DNA from: Albula goreensis | Taxonomy: Eukaryota; Chordata; Actinopteri; Albuliformes; Albulidae | NCBI GenBank assembly: GCA_022829145.1 | Contig: CM040750.1 | Coordinates: 3,167,001-3,231,000, forward strand | DNA length: 64,000 bases | Reading direction: 5' to 3' | Part shown: positions 1 to 13,076 of the stretch, one piece after another | Numbering within the stretch: position 1 is the stretch's first letter | Layout: every line of letters starts with the position of its first letter | Program-made: the position numbers and the translations under genes | The notes under the pieces: model-generated | Told to the model about the DNA's origin: nothing | Database searches by the model: none | What the model saw: the letters and a program-made list of their open reading frames with translations, nothing else

Positions 1-632
1 TTTTAAAGTATTTGAAAAAGGTATTTGGAAGATAATTAAATTCAACAACTTCAAATAAAAGTATTTGCCTTTGGGTCATTCCATAACATTCCATAATAAA
101 AGATTATGTGAAAACTTCTATTCAATTCACGGGACCTTACAAAATCCTGTTGCTCTACTCCAAATACTTTTTTAGTTATGAATTTTATGACTTTTCAAAA
201 CAATCTTTACAAATACTTCAAATGTCAACAACGTCATTTGTTTGGCCCACTTCATTTGCAAATGATTTAAATACACAAAACAAATGTTTCAAATACAAAA
301 TATGCAGTTAGTATCTGTATTTGACCCAGGTCTTGGTCACGGTGGGAGAAAGTTGGTAAACAATGTTGGATGTAAGATTTTGCAATATAAGATATATACA
401 GGTTTTTTTTTTTTTTTTTTTTTAAATCTGAAGCATTAATCTTTCAATGGAAATTCACTGGAAACTTAACCCTCATATTGTTTTTGGGTCTTATTGACCC
501 ATTCTTTATTTTGTCAAAAAGAAAAACTAAAGGCTAAATAATTTGACCTGAAACTCCATGACTTTAGCTATTTCCTATGAAAAACATGCAAAAGGACACA
601 TTTTCACAGTTTTATAACAGCAAAATGAATGA

Positions 633-1418
633 CACTGTTGGGCAAAAATATGGGCCAAACCCAAAATGGCAAAAAATTAAGCTTTTAATGCTCTTAACAA
701 CAAATCATTGGTCAGGAAATTTATCAGATAAAGTAACTTGGTACGGGATAGCCTTTCCCTTTGATATCTTTAAATGTTGAAGCCTTGTGGGAAAACTTGC
801 GGGCAGCTTTTTACAGAAAGAGGAGTCTATGTCGTTCCACTCAGTGTAGACGGCTGCAAAAATATTTAGTTTGTGTTAAATGTGTTTGATGAGACAAAAT
901 ATTCTCTATAGTCGACTATATAAGTCGACTCTGACCAGGCCAAAACATTAGACTGGTTGACTTGTTCACAGGCCACTTCTTAGTGATCTTTCCAGTGTGG
1001 GCAGAAGCATTGTCTTATTGAAAAATAACATCTGAAAACAACTTTTCAATTGTGGGAAGCAAGCCTTCCTGCAAAATTCTCCTGTACTCCAAAGCATTTA
1101 TTGACTTTTCACAGTGAAGCAGCTCACCAATACCAGCAGCTGAAAAGACACCTCTTCTTCCATTCCTAACTGTGGGAGAGATGCATTCACTAGTGTACTT
1201 CTTACCAGGTCTTTGAAGACACCTCTCAAAAAGATTTTCTCATTCCTTTACTTTGGGACACACAACACTGCATATTGTAGATCTCTCCCTGCACTGTTAC
1301 TCTTGGCTCCATTTATGAGCTCATTATCATAATTCTCGATAATTTCCTGACCAATGATTTGTTGTTAAGACCATGTTTTGCCATTTTGGGCTTGGCCCAT
1401 TTTTTTTGCCCAGGAGTG
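633..1418 (-). mobile_element. Deleted Tc1/mariner-type DNA transposon with about 90-bp terminal inverted repeats
   Basis: The left end (633 to about 724) and the reverse complement of the right end (about 1335-1418) match over roughly 90 bases, sharing blocks such as CCCAAAATGGCAAAA and AACAACAAATCATTGGTCAG. Between them the minus strand carries broken transposase-like frames with Tc1/mariner hallmarks: a block like 'GLLPTIEKLFS', then 'DNASAHTG' (second catalytic Asp region), then 'WPGQSR' and 'IEN'. Stops interrupt the frame and the element is about half the usual 1.3-1.6 kb, so it is inactive and internally deleted. Ends are approximate by a few bases. Confidence 0.7.
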
Positions 1419-2175
1419 AATATCAGAGGTAAATGGCAGATACAAACCATATGTTATCTATATTGTTTAGAATGGAGTTAAAGACAATGAATATTAAGCA
1501 TAAATAATATCGATAAATCGTCCCTTATCTCACTCAAAACCTGAAAAATGGCATCGCAAGATTTATTATTTTTGTCTGTGATATTCCAAGAAGATGTACA
1601 GGAATGGGAAATGCACCCTTCTCACACACAGTGCTGTTTGATTATGCCAATGTGTACTTGCTACGATGAAAGCCTTCATCTCCTGTGTCTGGTTTATACT
1701 TTCACCCTGGCTCTACCAAAATGCACTGACATTTACCATTGCACAACTGCATTCAGGCTAAATCACATTAGATGTGCAGTAATCTATCTTTTTGGACAAC
1801 TAACCAATTTTAAATATTCATTCAAGCCAACCCACATAAGTGAAACATTTTAGACACACACTCCATTGGGTGCAGCATTAGGTGATCAGTTTGGAAATTT
1901 CTTTTCATGTGGTTTTCAAGTATTACTCGTCATTTTACATAGGAAAATCTTTTGTACATTTGGGAAAAAGCTCTGTGAAATAATAAAATTGGCATGTTCT
2001 CACAATGTCTTGATTACACCAAGAACCCTGGGTAAATGGGTCATGCAACTGATTGTCTGGCCCACAAATTCCAAGACTGCATGTGTGCACATCTTTGCCA
2101 AGACTGCAAATTGTGGACCTATGTTTACGACACTCAGACCAAAGGTTACCTAACATATTTTGCAACAGAAAGGTT

Positions 2176-2228
2176 GTGGTGTGTGTGTGTGTGTCTGTGT
2201 CTGTGTCTGTGTCTGTGTCTGTGTGTGC
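2176..2228. repeat. (GT)n / (CTGTGT)n simple repeat
   Basis: About eight GT dinucleotides are followed by five CTGTGT-type hexamer units. Microsatellite of recent slippage origin. Confidence 0.9.
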
Positions 2229-2953
2229 ATGGGCCTGACAGCACCATATAAGACAAAGCAGTTATCTTATGCCTCCTTTTATGGTATGTGGTATTTGAAC
2301 TGTTGCGTCAGAATGCAGAGATACAGTTATACATAAAGGGCAGGGAAAAAGCTGATGTTTGTATTCAAGCAGCAGTATAAAACACCATTTTATGTTTATA
2401 CGAATCATAATGCTTGCGCAGAACAGACTCCCTGGTTATGTAATCTGAATGAATCTATTTTTTTCCTCTATGACAGAACCATTTAGCTTTGACACGCAGC
2501 TGAACTGAACGATCTCAGCCAGCCTTCTGATCATTTCAGTACTCCCTCTTTAAATTTTCTGCCCAGTGAACTGGAAACATTTACCAGCATGTTTATTAGC
2601 CAGATTCACCAGACAAAAAAGTTGTGTTTGGCGAAGGACGCCCTCAGAGCACCTCCAAAGGCTTGCTGTGACCTTTTGCTTCACTGAGGTGGTATAAAGG
2701 TCAGTACAAAAGGGATGTTGCATGTATCAGTGATATTCGCAGTAACAGCCTTTCTACCTCCATTTGTCATACAAATTCCAAGGAACTTATCCATCACTGT
2801 GTTGCATCGTATTACCCAAATCTGAAAGTATCCGGGAGAGAGAAAAGACTTATTTCTACGTGAACTCAGAAGAGTGTCAGTGCTGTAGCAACCATACATC
2901 TATCTCCCTATAGTTTATAGTCCCTCTGCCATGCAGATATTAATGATACATAC

Positions 2954-3155
2954 CAGTGATACTCATTCCATGTCCTGGAGAGCCTCAGCATATACTGTTT
3001 TTGTTGTTACCTAGGGCACCTAATTACCAATTTAAAGTGTTGATTACACAGTTAACCATGCCTCACCCCGTTTCTTGAACTGGATTTGGAATTTCAGGTG
3101 TAAACAAAAACCAACATGCCCTATGGCTCTTCAGGACTTTGAGTGAGTATCACTG
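2954..3155. mobile_element. Short inverted-repeat MITE, about 200 bp
   Basis: The segment starts CAGTGATACTCA and ends with its reverse complement TGAGTATCACTG. Homology of the two ends continues inward for about 35 bases (CCTGGAGAGCC against CCTGAAGAGCC). There is no coding capacity. A diverged relative, without a clear right end, lies at about 3955-4080 with the shared core GTCCTGGAGA.CCTCAG.AT. An 8-bp target duplication (hAT-like) is only weakly supported, with 5 of 8 bases matching. Confidence 0.55.
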
Positions 3156-3954
3156 TTATATATGTAGCTAAATATTAAAAAGACAGCTGTGATCATTTTG
3201 TTTCCAGTTGTTGACATCTGTTGTCAGATGTATCTGACAGTATGTATTTCATGACAACTGGAGTTATACTGTGTTACCACAGCTCTAAGAAGGAATTTGG
3301 AGAATTTATAGTTATCATCCTCCTAACAATGCTTAGAAGGAGTGGAGTGATAAAGCTGCCAATCAGATGAAGTTGGGACTGCACAATTTAGCAAGGCAGA
3401 AACTCCAAGAAAGCAACAATTTTAATTAAAGAATGTAAATGAAAATAAATACTGTAATCATACAGATTCATGAAAAGCTACAAGAAATGTATTTGGCATA
3501 AACTTTAAGCTCCTCATTTCTTAACATTTCTTTCATGGAAAGTCAGACTACTAAGACAGACTCGACTGGAAGTCAGTGTGCCTATTCCCCGATAAACGCT
3601 TGTCCAAGCCAAAAAGTAACTTGATTATATAAACCTGTTTCTCAAATGAAAATGTTATAATATTAAAGGCAGTTTTATTTTTCGTCACAAGAGTAGCTTG
3701 GTTTTTTAATTAGGCTTTTTGAATTATCCTTATGATACCTTTTACAAAGATCAATTTCTTATGAGCACACTCACTTAGATAGACCCATGCAATGCTCCTT
3801 TTTGATACATGGCACCATATAGTTTTTTGTGCTGTACTGTATGGTATCTCTCACCTAGCAGTTAATAATAAGCTTGCAGACTTCTGTGAACTCCCAGTCA
3901 CAGTGGATGGGACCCAAGCAAACCAATTTAGGCTCTTAAAGGTATACTGTATGT

Positions 3955-4080
3955 CAGTAATTCTCACACCAGGTCCTGGAGATCCTCAGTATGCTGTCTG
4001 TTTTTTGCTGTTGCTTAGAGCACTTAATGACTAATTCACTCAATTCATTCAATAGCCTCACCTGGTTTCCTGGATGTGAA
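3955..4080. repeat. Diverged second copy of the 3-kb MITE
   Basis: It aligns by eye to the left half of the element at 2954-3155: a CTCA, then GTCCTGGAGATCCTCAG, TGTTGCTTAGAGCAC, CTAATTCAC and CCTCACCTGGTTTC. The right inverted terminus is not visible, so it is truncated or decayed. Confidence 0.45.
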
Positions 4081-4794
4081 CTTGGTCTGTGTCCGAAATC
4101 ACTCCCAATCAACTATAGAGTGTGCTATAAGTCCATCATTTTGTTGTGTCTAAATTTTAAAATATAAAAGTGTGCTCAATATTACTCACAATGCACCACA
4201 AAAAGTAGTAAGCATATTATTTACACTACAGGAATAAAAATGTACCAGATTGCAATGCACTTGGCATTTTACTAGCTAACAGCTTTGTCCATATCCTACT
4301 AGATAGATAGCATTGCTATGTAATAATGCCCTGGCACCTATAGCTATCAGCTGGACATCCCATACCTTCCCAAAATGTATTTAGACCGATTTCCGATATT
4401 CTCATAAACGCCATATACTGTATGACAGTTTTGATCCTACTATGTTTTATTGGCACCTATGGTTATAGCGTATTTCACAACCAGTCAGCTGTCTGCCTAA
4501 TGATTGGCCAACTAGCTATTTAGCAAGCTAGGATTTCTTCCATTCAATTTACATAACGTTAGTATAAGACTTTATATAGTATGTGATATTTATGTTCTAT
4601 GTCACTATTTATTAAAAAATGGAGACAAAATATACAGCATGTCTCCAGTAAAGTAGAAAATATTTTAATGCATAATTTAAAGTCTGTTTTGATTTAATTA
4701 TATGCTCTTAAAAAGCCAAAGTGCATTTTATTGGGTCCCAGCCAGTGTGTATCTGTCTGGTTTTGTAAACAGAATTTGTGCTTGACCTCCACAG

Positions 4795-4964
4795 CGACCA
4801 GGCAGGGAGCCTTCACGCGGCTCTGACAACCTCTCCACCAAGTCCTCAGACAGCGACGTGAGCGACGTGTCCGCTGTGTCCAGGACCAGCAGTGCGTCCC
4901 GGTTCAGCAGCACGAGCTACGTGTCAGTCCAGTCTGAGCGCCCACGTGGGAGCCGCAAGATCAG
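4795..4964 (+). CDS. rims2: rims2 exon: serine-rich linker before the C-terminal region
   Basis: Internal coding exon of a RIM (regulating synaptic membrane exocytosis) active-zone scaffold protein. A pyrimidine-rich tract and CAG acceptor end at 4794; the donor is GTGGGC at 4965. It is read from phase 0 as Arg-Pro-Gly-Arg and ends inside a codon (AG, phase 2). The product contains SDVSAVSRTSSASRFSSTSY and ends SERPRGSRKI, closely matching the linker between C2A and C2B in vertebrate RIM1/RIM2 as I recall it. It joins in phase to the exon at 16037, or first to the cassette exon at 5541. RIM2 tethers vesicles, calcium channels and Munc13 at presynaptic release sites. Paralogue choice (rims2 over rims1) rests mainly on the C2B exons and the dcstamp neighbour. 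Confidence 0.9.
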
Positions 4965-5540
4965 GTGGGCACTTCCCTAAGGATCGGCTACCGTGCCGAT
5001 GCCAGTCCCGTTCCCAGAAATGGACAAAACCGCCAGCCCAGACTTCCAAACTTCTGCTGCTGTGTTCAGACCTTTTCCCTCTGAAAATGTCTGTACTGGG
5101 CACTAAATAATGAAGGGAATATCTTTTTTAGTAAGATATCACTTCTTACTTCCGAGTGAGTTCAGGTTTGGTTCTGTCTTAGCAAGAATTGAATCAAATG
5201 TCTGAACTTTACTTATGTAGTTGGAGGTTTGTCCATTTCTGGCAATGTAATTGACCAGTAACACTGGTTATAGATATTAAATTGCAATGAATGTGCATTC
5301 CAGTTGGTTTAGAAACTGGGGATAGGGGAAATCATCCTCATGGTTTATATTTTTGCTTTTTGTCTTTTCTGCAAAATATTGCTTTTCTTGTGTAATGAAT
5401 ATTTTTGCTGTCATTTATAATTCATTTTTTACTGTTTCCATCTTTAGGTTTTCTTTTGTTCTTCTGTGATCATAGTCATCTTTAATTGTTTTCCTTTCTT
5501 GCTTTGCATGCCTCCATTTTGCACTGTTGCTTGGCTTCAG

Positions 5541-5744
5541 CCAATCAAAAGGGGAATCACGGGAGGGGGAGGAGCTTTTGGACAGTGTGTTGCGTGAGGT
5601 GGTGGAAGAGGAAGTGGGGGCAGAGGAGAAGAGTGGGAAAGAGGGGGGTGGGGAGGGGGCACTTACAGAGGAAGGAAGCAAAGGAGAGGCGGAGGAACCA
5701 GAAGAAGGGAAATTGCAGAGAAGGTTCTCAGAGAATGATGTCAG
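5541..5744 (+). CDS. rims2: Candidate rims2 alternative cassette exon encoding an acidic insert
   Basis: An open 204-base block is flanked by a strong polypyrimidine tract and TTCAG acceptor (ending 5540) and an AG/GTAAAA donor (5745). The exon starts and ends in phase 2, matching the phase of the junction between exons 4795-4964 and 16037-16278, so including or skipping it keeps frame. It adds 68 residues: Gln-Ser-Lys-Gly, then a long Glu-rich, Gly-rich, low-complexity stretch (LLDSVLREVVEEEVGAEEKS) ending RRFSENDV. No stop falls in that frame before the donor. I do not recognise a family match, and low-complexity purine-rich DNA can be open by chance, so use in transcripts is inferred. Confidence 0.6.
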
Positions 5745-8700
5745 GTAAAAACCCCACTGGTGCTCCTTTAGTGAACTGCCTGCACTAGCTGTGTGGTGGT
5801 CTAGTGGTAGAATAGCTGGCATCTTTCCTTCCATTCTCAAAACTAGTGTAAAGTTTCCCTTGGTTTTCCCCTATTATGATTATTTTAGTGCATGCATTCA
5901 AAACTGGGAAAAGATTTCAATCAGGTTTGCAGCCTTACAAGAATGATTCATGCATTATAGCCTCTCAAAAAGTGAGTTTTTAGGAATACAGTTCAGACCC
6001 AGAGAATTAATTCTTCTGCTTTGTTTAAATATTGCAAGATATCTCAATTTCAATGAATGGATATCTTGGGCATAAAGTCATTAACAAGTATATGACAATA
6101 AAAAGACGTAGGAAATGTATGAGTCAGTGTCCTTACACTTAGAAACCTCATTTCTGTGTGTTTTTAATTATTGCTTAAAAAAGATCATGGAAGAACACTT
6201 AAAATTAAATGCAATCAACATACAGTGCATGAAAACTGGTGACCACATTATTAAATGAAGAATGTCCTTAAAAAGTGTAGCAGTGCATCTTTTAAATGCT
6301 GCTGCAGTGTTCATGTAGGGGTAGTATGTGTGTGTCTCCCCAGCCCCTCCCTGTGCCCTATTGGCCTATTGCATTTTCCGCCTAGCACCAGCTGTAGGTC
6401 AATGTTGCATACACACAAACCTAATACATTAAAACAATTGGAGAGCTGTGAATTACAGTTCTATCTGATGTTTTTGTGGAAAAAAAAAATTAAAAATGAT
6501 TGGAATTGCCAGTTCTCAATATAATAGAGAAGATGACATTTTACATTTTTAAGCAAGTTAAAATGAACATATATGCAATACAAAACAATGAAATTCACCT
6601 TAAGATCTGCATCAGACTGCGCTTCACATGTTGTATAATTACACCCCATATGACCTGCTCATTAGGTGACCTTTAAATGCTGTGCATGGCCAGACTGCAG
6701 GATTACAGCATACTGTTAGCTTGAACGCATTTTTCACCAAACTGTCCCAAATCTGTCGGGGAAAGTGATCCAGATAAACGCAAAGAAAATTAAAATTAAG
6801 ATGAAGCTTGAGATCTCATTTAGAGTCGGCCGGCAAGGATGCACAATGCTCCCCTTCTGGTCACAGTCTTCAGGAGAACAGATCGACAAATGGTGGTCTC
6901 TCAACATGGGTAATGCAGTGTCAATTGCAGAACTGCCGAAGGGATGGTGGTAAAATTGTCACACATCCTGGCCAGTCTATCCTACTTATTTGTTAGCAGA
7001 GGGTACAAGTGACCTGCTTTCCAGTGCAGAATGTTATATAACAGTGAACATACTATTTAAAGCTGAGACGACAATGGAACAGATATCAGTGAACATGCCG
7101 CATAAACAAAAGAAAAAAAAACCTTCATTACAGTGGACATGATGTTGATTACCTTTGCACAGTGTGTCAGCAACAGTGAATTACCATCAGCTTTAGCTCC
7201 TGTAGCTCACCATCACTTTTGCAAACCTCTCGAATGGACTGACTCCACTCCTTTTCATTAGAAACGCCTGACCATTCAGTCAACTGTCTGTGTCAAGCTA
7301 CTATACACCACAGCCCTTGCTATTTAAATTCAATTCTAGAGCTACTTATGTACATGCCACAATTACCATTACAATGTCTGTTTTATCTGGGTCAGTTTGT
7401 ACCCTGGTTTTGAAGTGCTATATTGGCTCCACTGACTCATTTCAACACAATTTAACATTAACCAAATGATGTCTGTTTCTTAGTAATTGTGCTTGGTTCA
7501 TACAAACGTTTAACAGCCAGGATTCAATTTGTCTGTTGGAAAGCGTGCACAGAACACAACAGTTTTCCAGAAGTTTGCAGAGAATGGTAATATTTAAAGA
7601 GAAAATGCTAATAATGTTAAATAATTTTATTTATTTTTTGTGCGTATTCTTCTGATGTGTGAGAAACTGTTTTATATTTAATTTCACTTACCTGCCATTT
7701 TACATGTGCTGCTCTGTAATATATTGCACTGTGTGCAACTGCCCTCTTGCTCCAAATTATGAATTTTTATTGTTGTGTGGGTGTTGGGTTTTTACCCAAA
7801 TAAAATGTCATCGTATTTAAGTACCTTAGTTATTATAACTTACTAGAATTATAAAAACAGTTCATAAGGGAAAAGGGTCAGTTTCCTTTCTTTGGCTTCC
7901 ATTTTTTGCATTGTGTGGGATTGCAGTAGTGTTAAGTGCTCACACTGTAACTGCTCAGTGACCTCTGGCATTCCTGAAAGTCTCCGCCCAGCAGCCAGCC
8001 ATAGGGCATCTGCTATGAAGGTAGGAGACTTGCAAGGACAGGGCTATGCAGTCGTCCACGAGGAGTGAGACGTAGCCTAGAACATCTTCTGTATCACACA
8101 ACAGTCCAAACCCAGGCACCAGCAACATTGCTGAGTGTGGGTTGGGCTGTGACGTCCTAGCCGCCCCGTGGAAGGTAGGCAGAAATGGCAGCCATTGTCA
8201 CAGTGACTGTACTAGCTGACAGAGGTGCCACAGGGGTGGAGACAGGATCAGGGCATTTGAGCTGTGCTGGCACAGTTGTTGCACAGGGCACCACAGGAGC
8301 AGTGACAGTGAAAATACATCCACATGGAGTGGGGGGTGAGGGGGCGGGTTTTTATCCTGGCCAATGTGCTTTTTGCTGAGCAGAAAAGGATATTCATAGC
8401 TCCATTAAAATAGTAATGCCTATACTATTTTGTATATGCTGTTGTTAATTATGTGGCTGACTTGTAAGTGTAAAAAGAGCAAAACAATCTCAACATCACA
8501 CGAGCGTCATCAAAAAGATGAACACATAAAGCATGAAGGAAACTACTTTCGTGATATAATTTTCTACTAAAAATGTTAATATAAAGAAAAGCTACAGGAA
8601 ATAAGTTGCATTAAAATTTTGAATTAGATGCTAAAAGCTAAGATCTAGTTAGGTCAGTTTACCATGGATTAGACAATGTATGAAACAATTTTGTGAATCA

Positions 8701-9485
8701 ATATCAAATCAAGAATTATCAATCCTTAACCTGAAAAATATTAAATCAAATGTAATTACATTCGAAATTAAATTAAAAGTGGACAGCAGTTGAGCAGCTG
8801 AAATATGTTCATCTAAGTTCATCTAATAGTCTTATTGTAACCAAATGGATGTGCTTACCTGTCTCAGTATATGGACAGAAATAATAATGATTATATTATA
8901 TATCATATTTAATGTCCTTCTCATGTCTGTCCTTGCCTATTTGGTTGACATGATTAGATCGTGTGTCATCCAATTTCTATAACTGGTGCTCGTTTGCTAA
9001 CCTTAGCTAATTTATTGAGGGTGCATTGGATAGCTAAAAGCTATTGTCACAAGTAGACCCATAATTATATTTTGTGACTTAAAAAGGAACTGTTGTAATA
9101 TAACTAAAATAAATAAGTAATGAAACAGCTATATATGAAACATAGTTGGCTGTGGTTTGTGTGAGGGAGCCCAAGGAGTCTGGTACCATGTAGTTCAAGT
9201 ATGAAGTATGTGGCTGAATTTGTACTCTAATAATGAAAAAAGTGTTGTCTCAAAAACGTTAGTAAAGGTCCTATTGCAACTGAAATCTTTTAATTAAAAT
9301 AGGAATTGATCATTTCAATCATAGCCCTCACTAGATAAAATTAAGTGCTGGATAAGCTTTTTTGAAGGAGACAAATAAGACCACTGCATCTATTACGCTG
9401 TATTTTCCTTGACTCAACATATGGACCATGACTTGTTAAATCAAGGTCATGGTTGCTGTAGAGAGGTGCTCGTTTTTTCCATGTC

Positions 9486-9510
9486 TTTTTTTTTTTTTTT
9501 TTTTTTTTTT
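9486..9510. repeat. Poly-T tract
   Basis: An uninterrupted run of about 25 T in the rims2 intron. It could be the tail of an old retroposed insert on the minus strand, but no body sequence is recognised. Confidence 0.8.
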
Positions 9511-12500
9511 GTTAATTTTGACTTTTCACTTGAATGGCTGAATGAGTCTGATCATTTCAGATTCGCTGCTGACTTTGTCCTTCTACTAAATCCTGCCATC
9601 TCAGCTTGTAATAGCATTGATATGTCTTGCAGGTAGAAGGTAAAATGTCCAGTTACAAACAGGACAAATTGGTTGCCTCTAGTTTTATGCAGCTTGTAGT
9701 TTCCACAACACGAATGCACATTTTACAAATAGAGACACTTGGGCTTGTGCCCAGAAGATTAAGTGAGTGGAGATGGATGCCAAAAACTCAAAGTTGGAGG
9801 GCAGGAGTCTGGGGCACCATGTTACTCCAGCGTTCATCAGAATTTACAAGCTGATGTTGTTGCCATAGAAACCAGTTCTGCATCACAGCAGCTTCAGAAA
9901 GCTATATACCCCTGTCCTCACAAGAACCCAATTCCCAAGAGCAGATGTTTGGGTGAGAGGGTTTGCAGATTTATAACTTTAGTAACTTTAACTGTGACAC
10001 AATTAAAGCCAGAAACAGTTTTTGGGGTGCATGTTTTAGTTAGACACCCATTGCTGGGACTCACTAGAGAGTGGTGGATTTTCATTGTTTCATAGGATAG
10101 TCATGTGATTCACACACTTAAGCTGAGTGTGGAGAGGAGTTTTTCTTGGTGACAAATTGTGATAATTGCTAGCATTCAGTCAGCATTTGAATTTCACTTA
10201 CGATGCCACTTTCAATTCAATGCAAGTGTTTATTTTATCTTCAGTTACACAGTCCAGCAAGTGAAGAAGTCACCAAAAGAATTTGCAGAACTCTGCTGGA
10301 CAAGAAAAAAGAAACCTTGCTTTTATTTTTCATGCAAAGTTAAGGACAAGCATTGATTTAATCCAGGGCTTTGTCCTATTTACAAACAGACACAGTGTTT
10401 TTAGTAAATATGTACACAGTGAGTTTATAGCACTTAAACACCTACAAAAAATTCAATTACAATGTATATAGATGCTGTGCAGTTTCTATCCATTACTGTG
10501 GAGTCTCATTTCTTAAATAACATTAGAGAATACATGCGGTAAATTAAAAGGGACACAATGTACAGGGCAGCACAGGAGGAAATGCCAAATCCCTTGGGAG
10601 GCTGTGTGTTCTCAGTACATTTATAGAAGGGCCCCAGTGTGCTAGCTCTTTCAGGCTCGTTCTGAAGGGATGATGAGCCTGCGAGTGAGTCATAAAACTT
10701 TCACATCACCGTATTGAACGGAGGAGATTTTTATTTCTCAGTGCTGTGGTCTTCCCCATTGCTTAGGGAGCAGGCTGTGAGCTGGCCCCTGACACGAAAG
10801 GCAGTCTGATCACCTGGTCTCTGCACAAGCTCTTTCAAGTAAATTTGGCCCGATTAGTTTCTTTAAGCTTCAGTGGTTTTTTTAAATACAGGATTGGCAG
10901 TATTTTCTCTTCCCAATTTGTGATGTGTACTGTATGGTACATGACTTGCATTGAAAAGCACAATAAGTAAGTAGTTTCGGAATTTACCATGCAGTGCATA
11001 TAACTTGTCCAGTGTTTACTTTGATTGTAATATGTACTGTTATGTGGATGTTATCTTTAATATCATTTAATTATTTAGTATCTCTCAACTTATCTTGATT
11101 CTTACTCCCTGCATTGATATGGAATGACTGCAGTTTCTTACCTGAAAAAGACAGGTAGATTGAATAGTATGAAAGAAAATCATTCTCTTAAATATAGTTG
11201 AGATTAGCCTGAAAATGGAATATCCAACCATCATTAGCCAAACAAAGAAAATGAGTTTGTAGAAGTTCATTTTTATATGGTTAAGCAGTGACTGGCTAAA
11301 ATCATCACCCTCAGAACACGTGAGCACATGCAGATTTGTGTACTGAACATATTTTTACTCAGAGGTCCTCTTTTACGACAGAGGAAATATGTGATTCATG
11401 TCACTTGTAGCAGTGTGAAAAATTATTATTAAGGCATAACTTTTAGTATTAATTTATCTGGTATGATCACTTTGTGATGGTTGCCTTTTTTATGATAGGC
11501 AATTGTTGTAATATTTCTGAGATTACATTTTGGCTTCTTTTTTCATATAAATTGGACTTAAACATAAATATTTATATTTAAGCTCTAGGGTAAATTTCTT
11601 CATAAATTGAAAACTGGTACCTTTGTATTTTCAGTGTAAAATACATCTTATGTATTCATCACATGGCAGAAACATTCTCATATGCAGTGGGTTTCATTCA
11701 GTGACATATTAAGGATTCTAACAATGTGTGGTATGTGTTCATTTTTTTAGAAACCAAACATGTAGGCCCCACACTGTACGATTTGTAGCACATGATAAAG
11801 GCTTGTACACTGATGGAATCGTGCTATTGCCATTTCTCCAATTCAAATACAGGAAGCAAGCTACATGCTGCATGTATTCTAGTTAACTTCTTTGTTAACA
11901 ACAGCACACAACCCAAACACTTCTCCTTAGTCCCTTTCTGCTTTTCTAAATGTTGCCATAAGGGGTAAAACTGGTCCAATTAGTCGTAGCACAGAGTGTA
12001 CTCACACAGCTGACTGTGAGCTGCAGACAGTGCTGGAGGCTAAATTCTGTCCAATCACTCACCTCTGCAGAATCAACTAACGAGGCAGCCTTCAAGCGCC
12101 ACATAGATGTAGCCTGTGAAAATATCCAAAGTGTTCCTTTATTAGGGTGATTTTTCTCCTGAGAGAGTGTGAGTGAGATTTAGCACAGCCATTCATAGGC
12201 AGCCCATGCCCAGTGTGGAGACAGACTCTTAATTCTGAACATGAGATCCCTCAGCTCAGACCCTGCTGCGCTCGATTGTGTGACAGAAGTGTAGAAATGT
12301 AATTGAGAATCATCTGCTTCCCAATACAAAATACCAATCTGCTGCTCCACAACTTTAAAGAGTTCCTTTAAACTTGACAGACTCCTAAGTGGCTTGGTCA
12401 GTAAAGCAATCCTTCTGGAATTTCATAAATTTACAACAAAAAGAACCACAAACGCTTTGGTTTCACAAGCTCAGATGTTTTACAAAATATTTTATACAAA

Positions 12501-13000
12501 ATCCTTTGCTTTCATACATATGGGGGAGTTTGTTTTTAAGAGAATTGTGTAAATTGTGCAATCACAGATTTGTGGAGGGTCTGGTAAAGGCAGGAGACGT
12601 AAGCAGACAGCCCTGTAGTACCATGAGCAGGAGAAACAGGGGGCTGTCCCACCCAGGACGATTGAGTCAGCCAGGTTTCCTCAGATTACCACTGTATTGG
12701 TTCCCCCCCAGCAACGTGCTAAAGGCTACTAGTTAGCAGTGAGAGATAACCTCTCTTCCAGTTCATGCTAGTTTTCCTTTTGTAGTGAAACAAGCTTATG
12801 GGTAAGTGTATCAGAGGAACACTGTGCACTGCCAACAAATGAAATCTTTAAAGGCCAAAAAATCTTGACAATAGACAATAGATCATATTTCTCTTCAGCT
12901 ATCTTTGAGAAAAGTGTGTTGTTTTAAAGTAAAAATATCTCAATCCATTGGCAGATAATTATGCTTGATCAAGCTGAATTATCTGGCAATACATTGAAAC

Positions 13001-13003
<3 letters not shown>

Positions 13004-13070
<67 letters not shown>
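13004..13070. repeat. (AT)n microsatellite, about 33 units
   Basis: Perfect TA dinucleotide tract followed by GTGTGTATAAT. Likely highly length-polymorphic. Confidence 0.95.

Positions 13071-13076
<6 letters not shown>

Larger units (their letters stand above)
1..4794 (+). other. rims2: rims2 intron (5' part outside window)
   Basis: Non-coding sequence upstream of the first recognisable RIM exon. No open frame here resembles a RIM exon. It holds a deleted Tc1/mariner element (633-1418), a GT/CTGTGT simple repeat (2176-2228), a short inverted-repeat MITE (2954-3155) and a partial relative (about 3955-4080). The remainder is AT-rich and unassigned. Calling it intron is inferred from the good acceptor at 4793-4794, with the exon starting in phase 0. 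Confidence 0.7.

Noticed and set aside
5794..5815. tRNA-like 5' half (GTGGTCTAGTGGTAGAAT, A-box of Glu/Gly type)
   Set aside because: No B-box, anticodon arm or acceptor pairing follows; at most a tRNA-derived remnant.
13004..13070. CRISPR-like or regulatory array
   Set aside because: It is a plain AT dinucleotide microsatellite; no CRISPR arrays or prokaryotic systems exist in this window.
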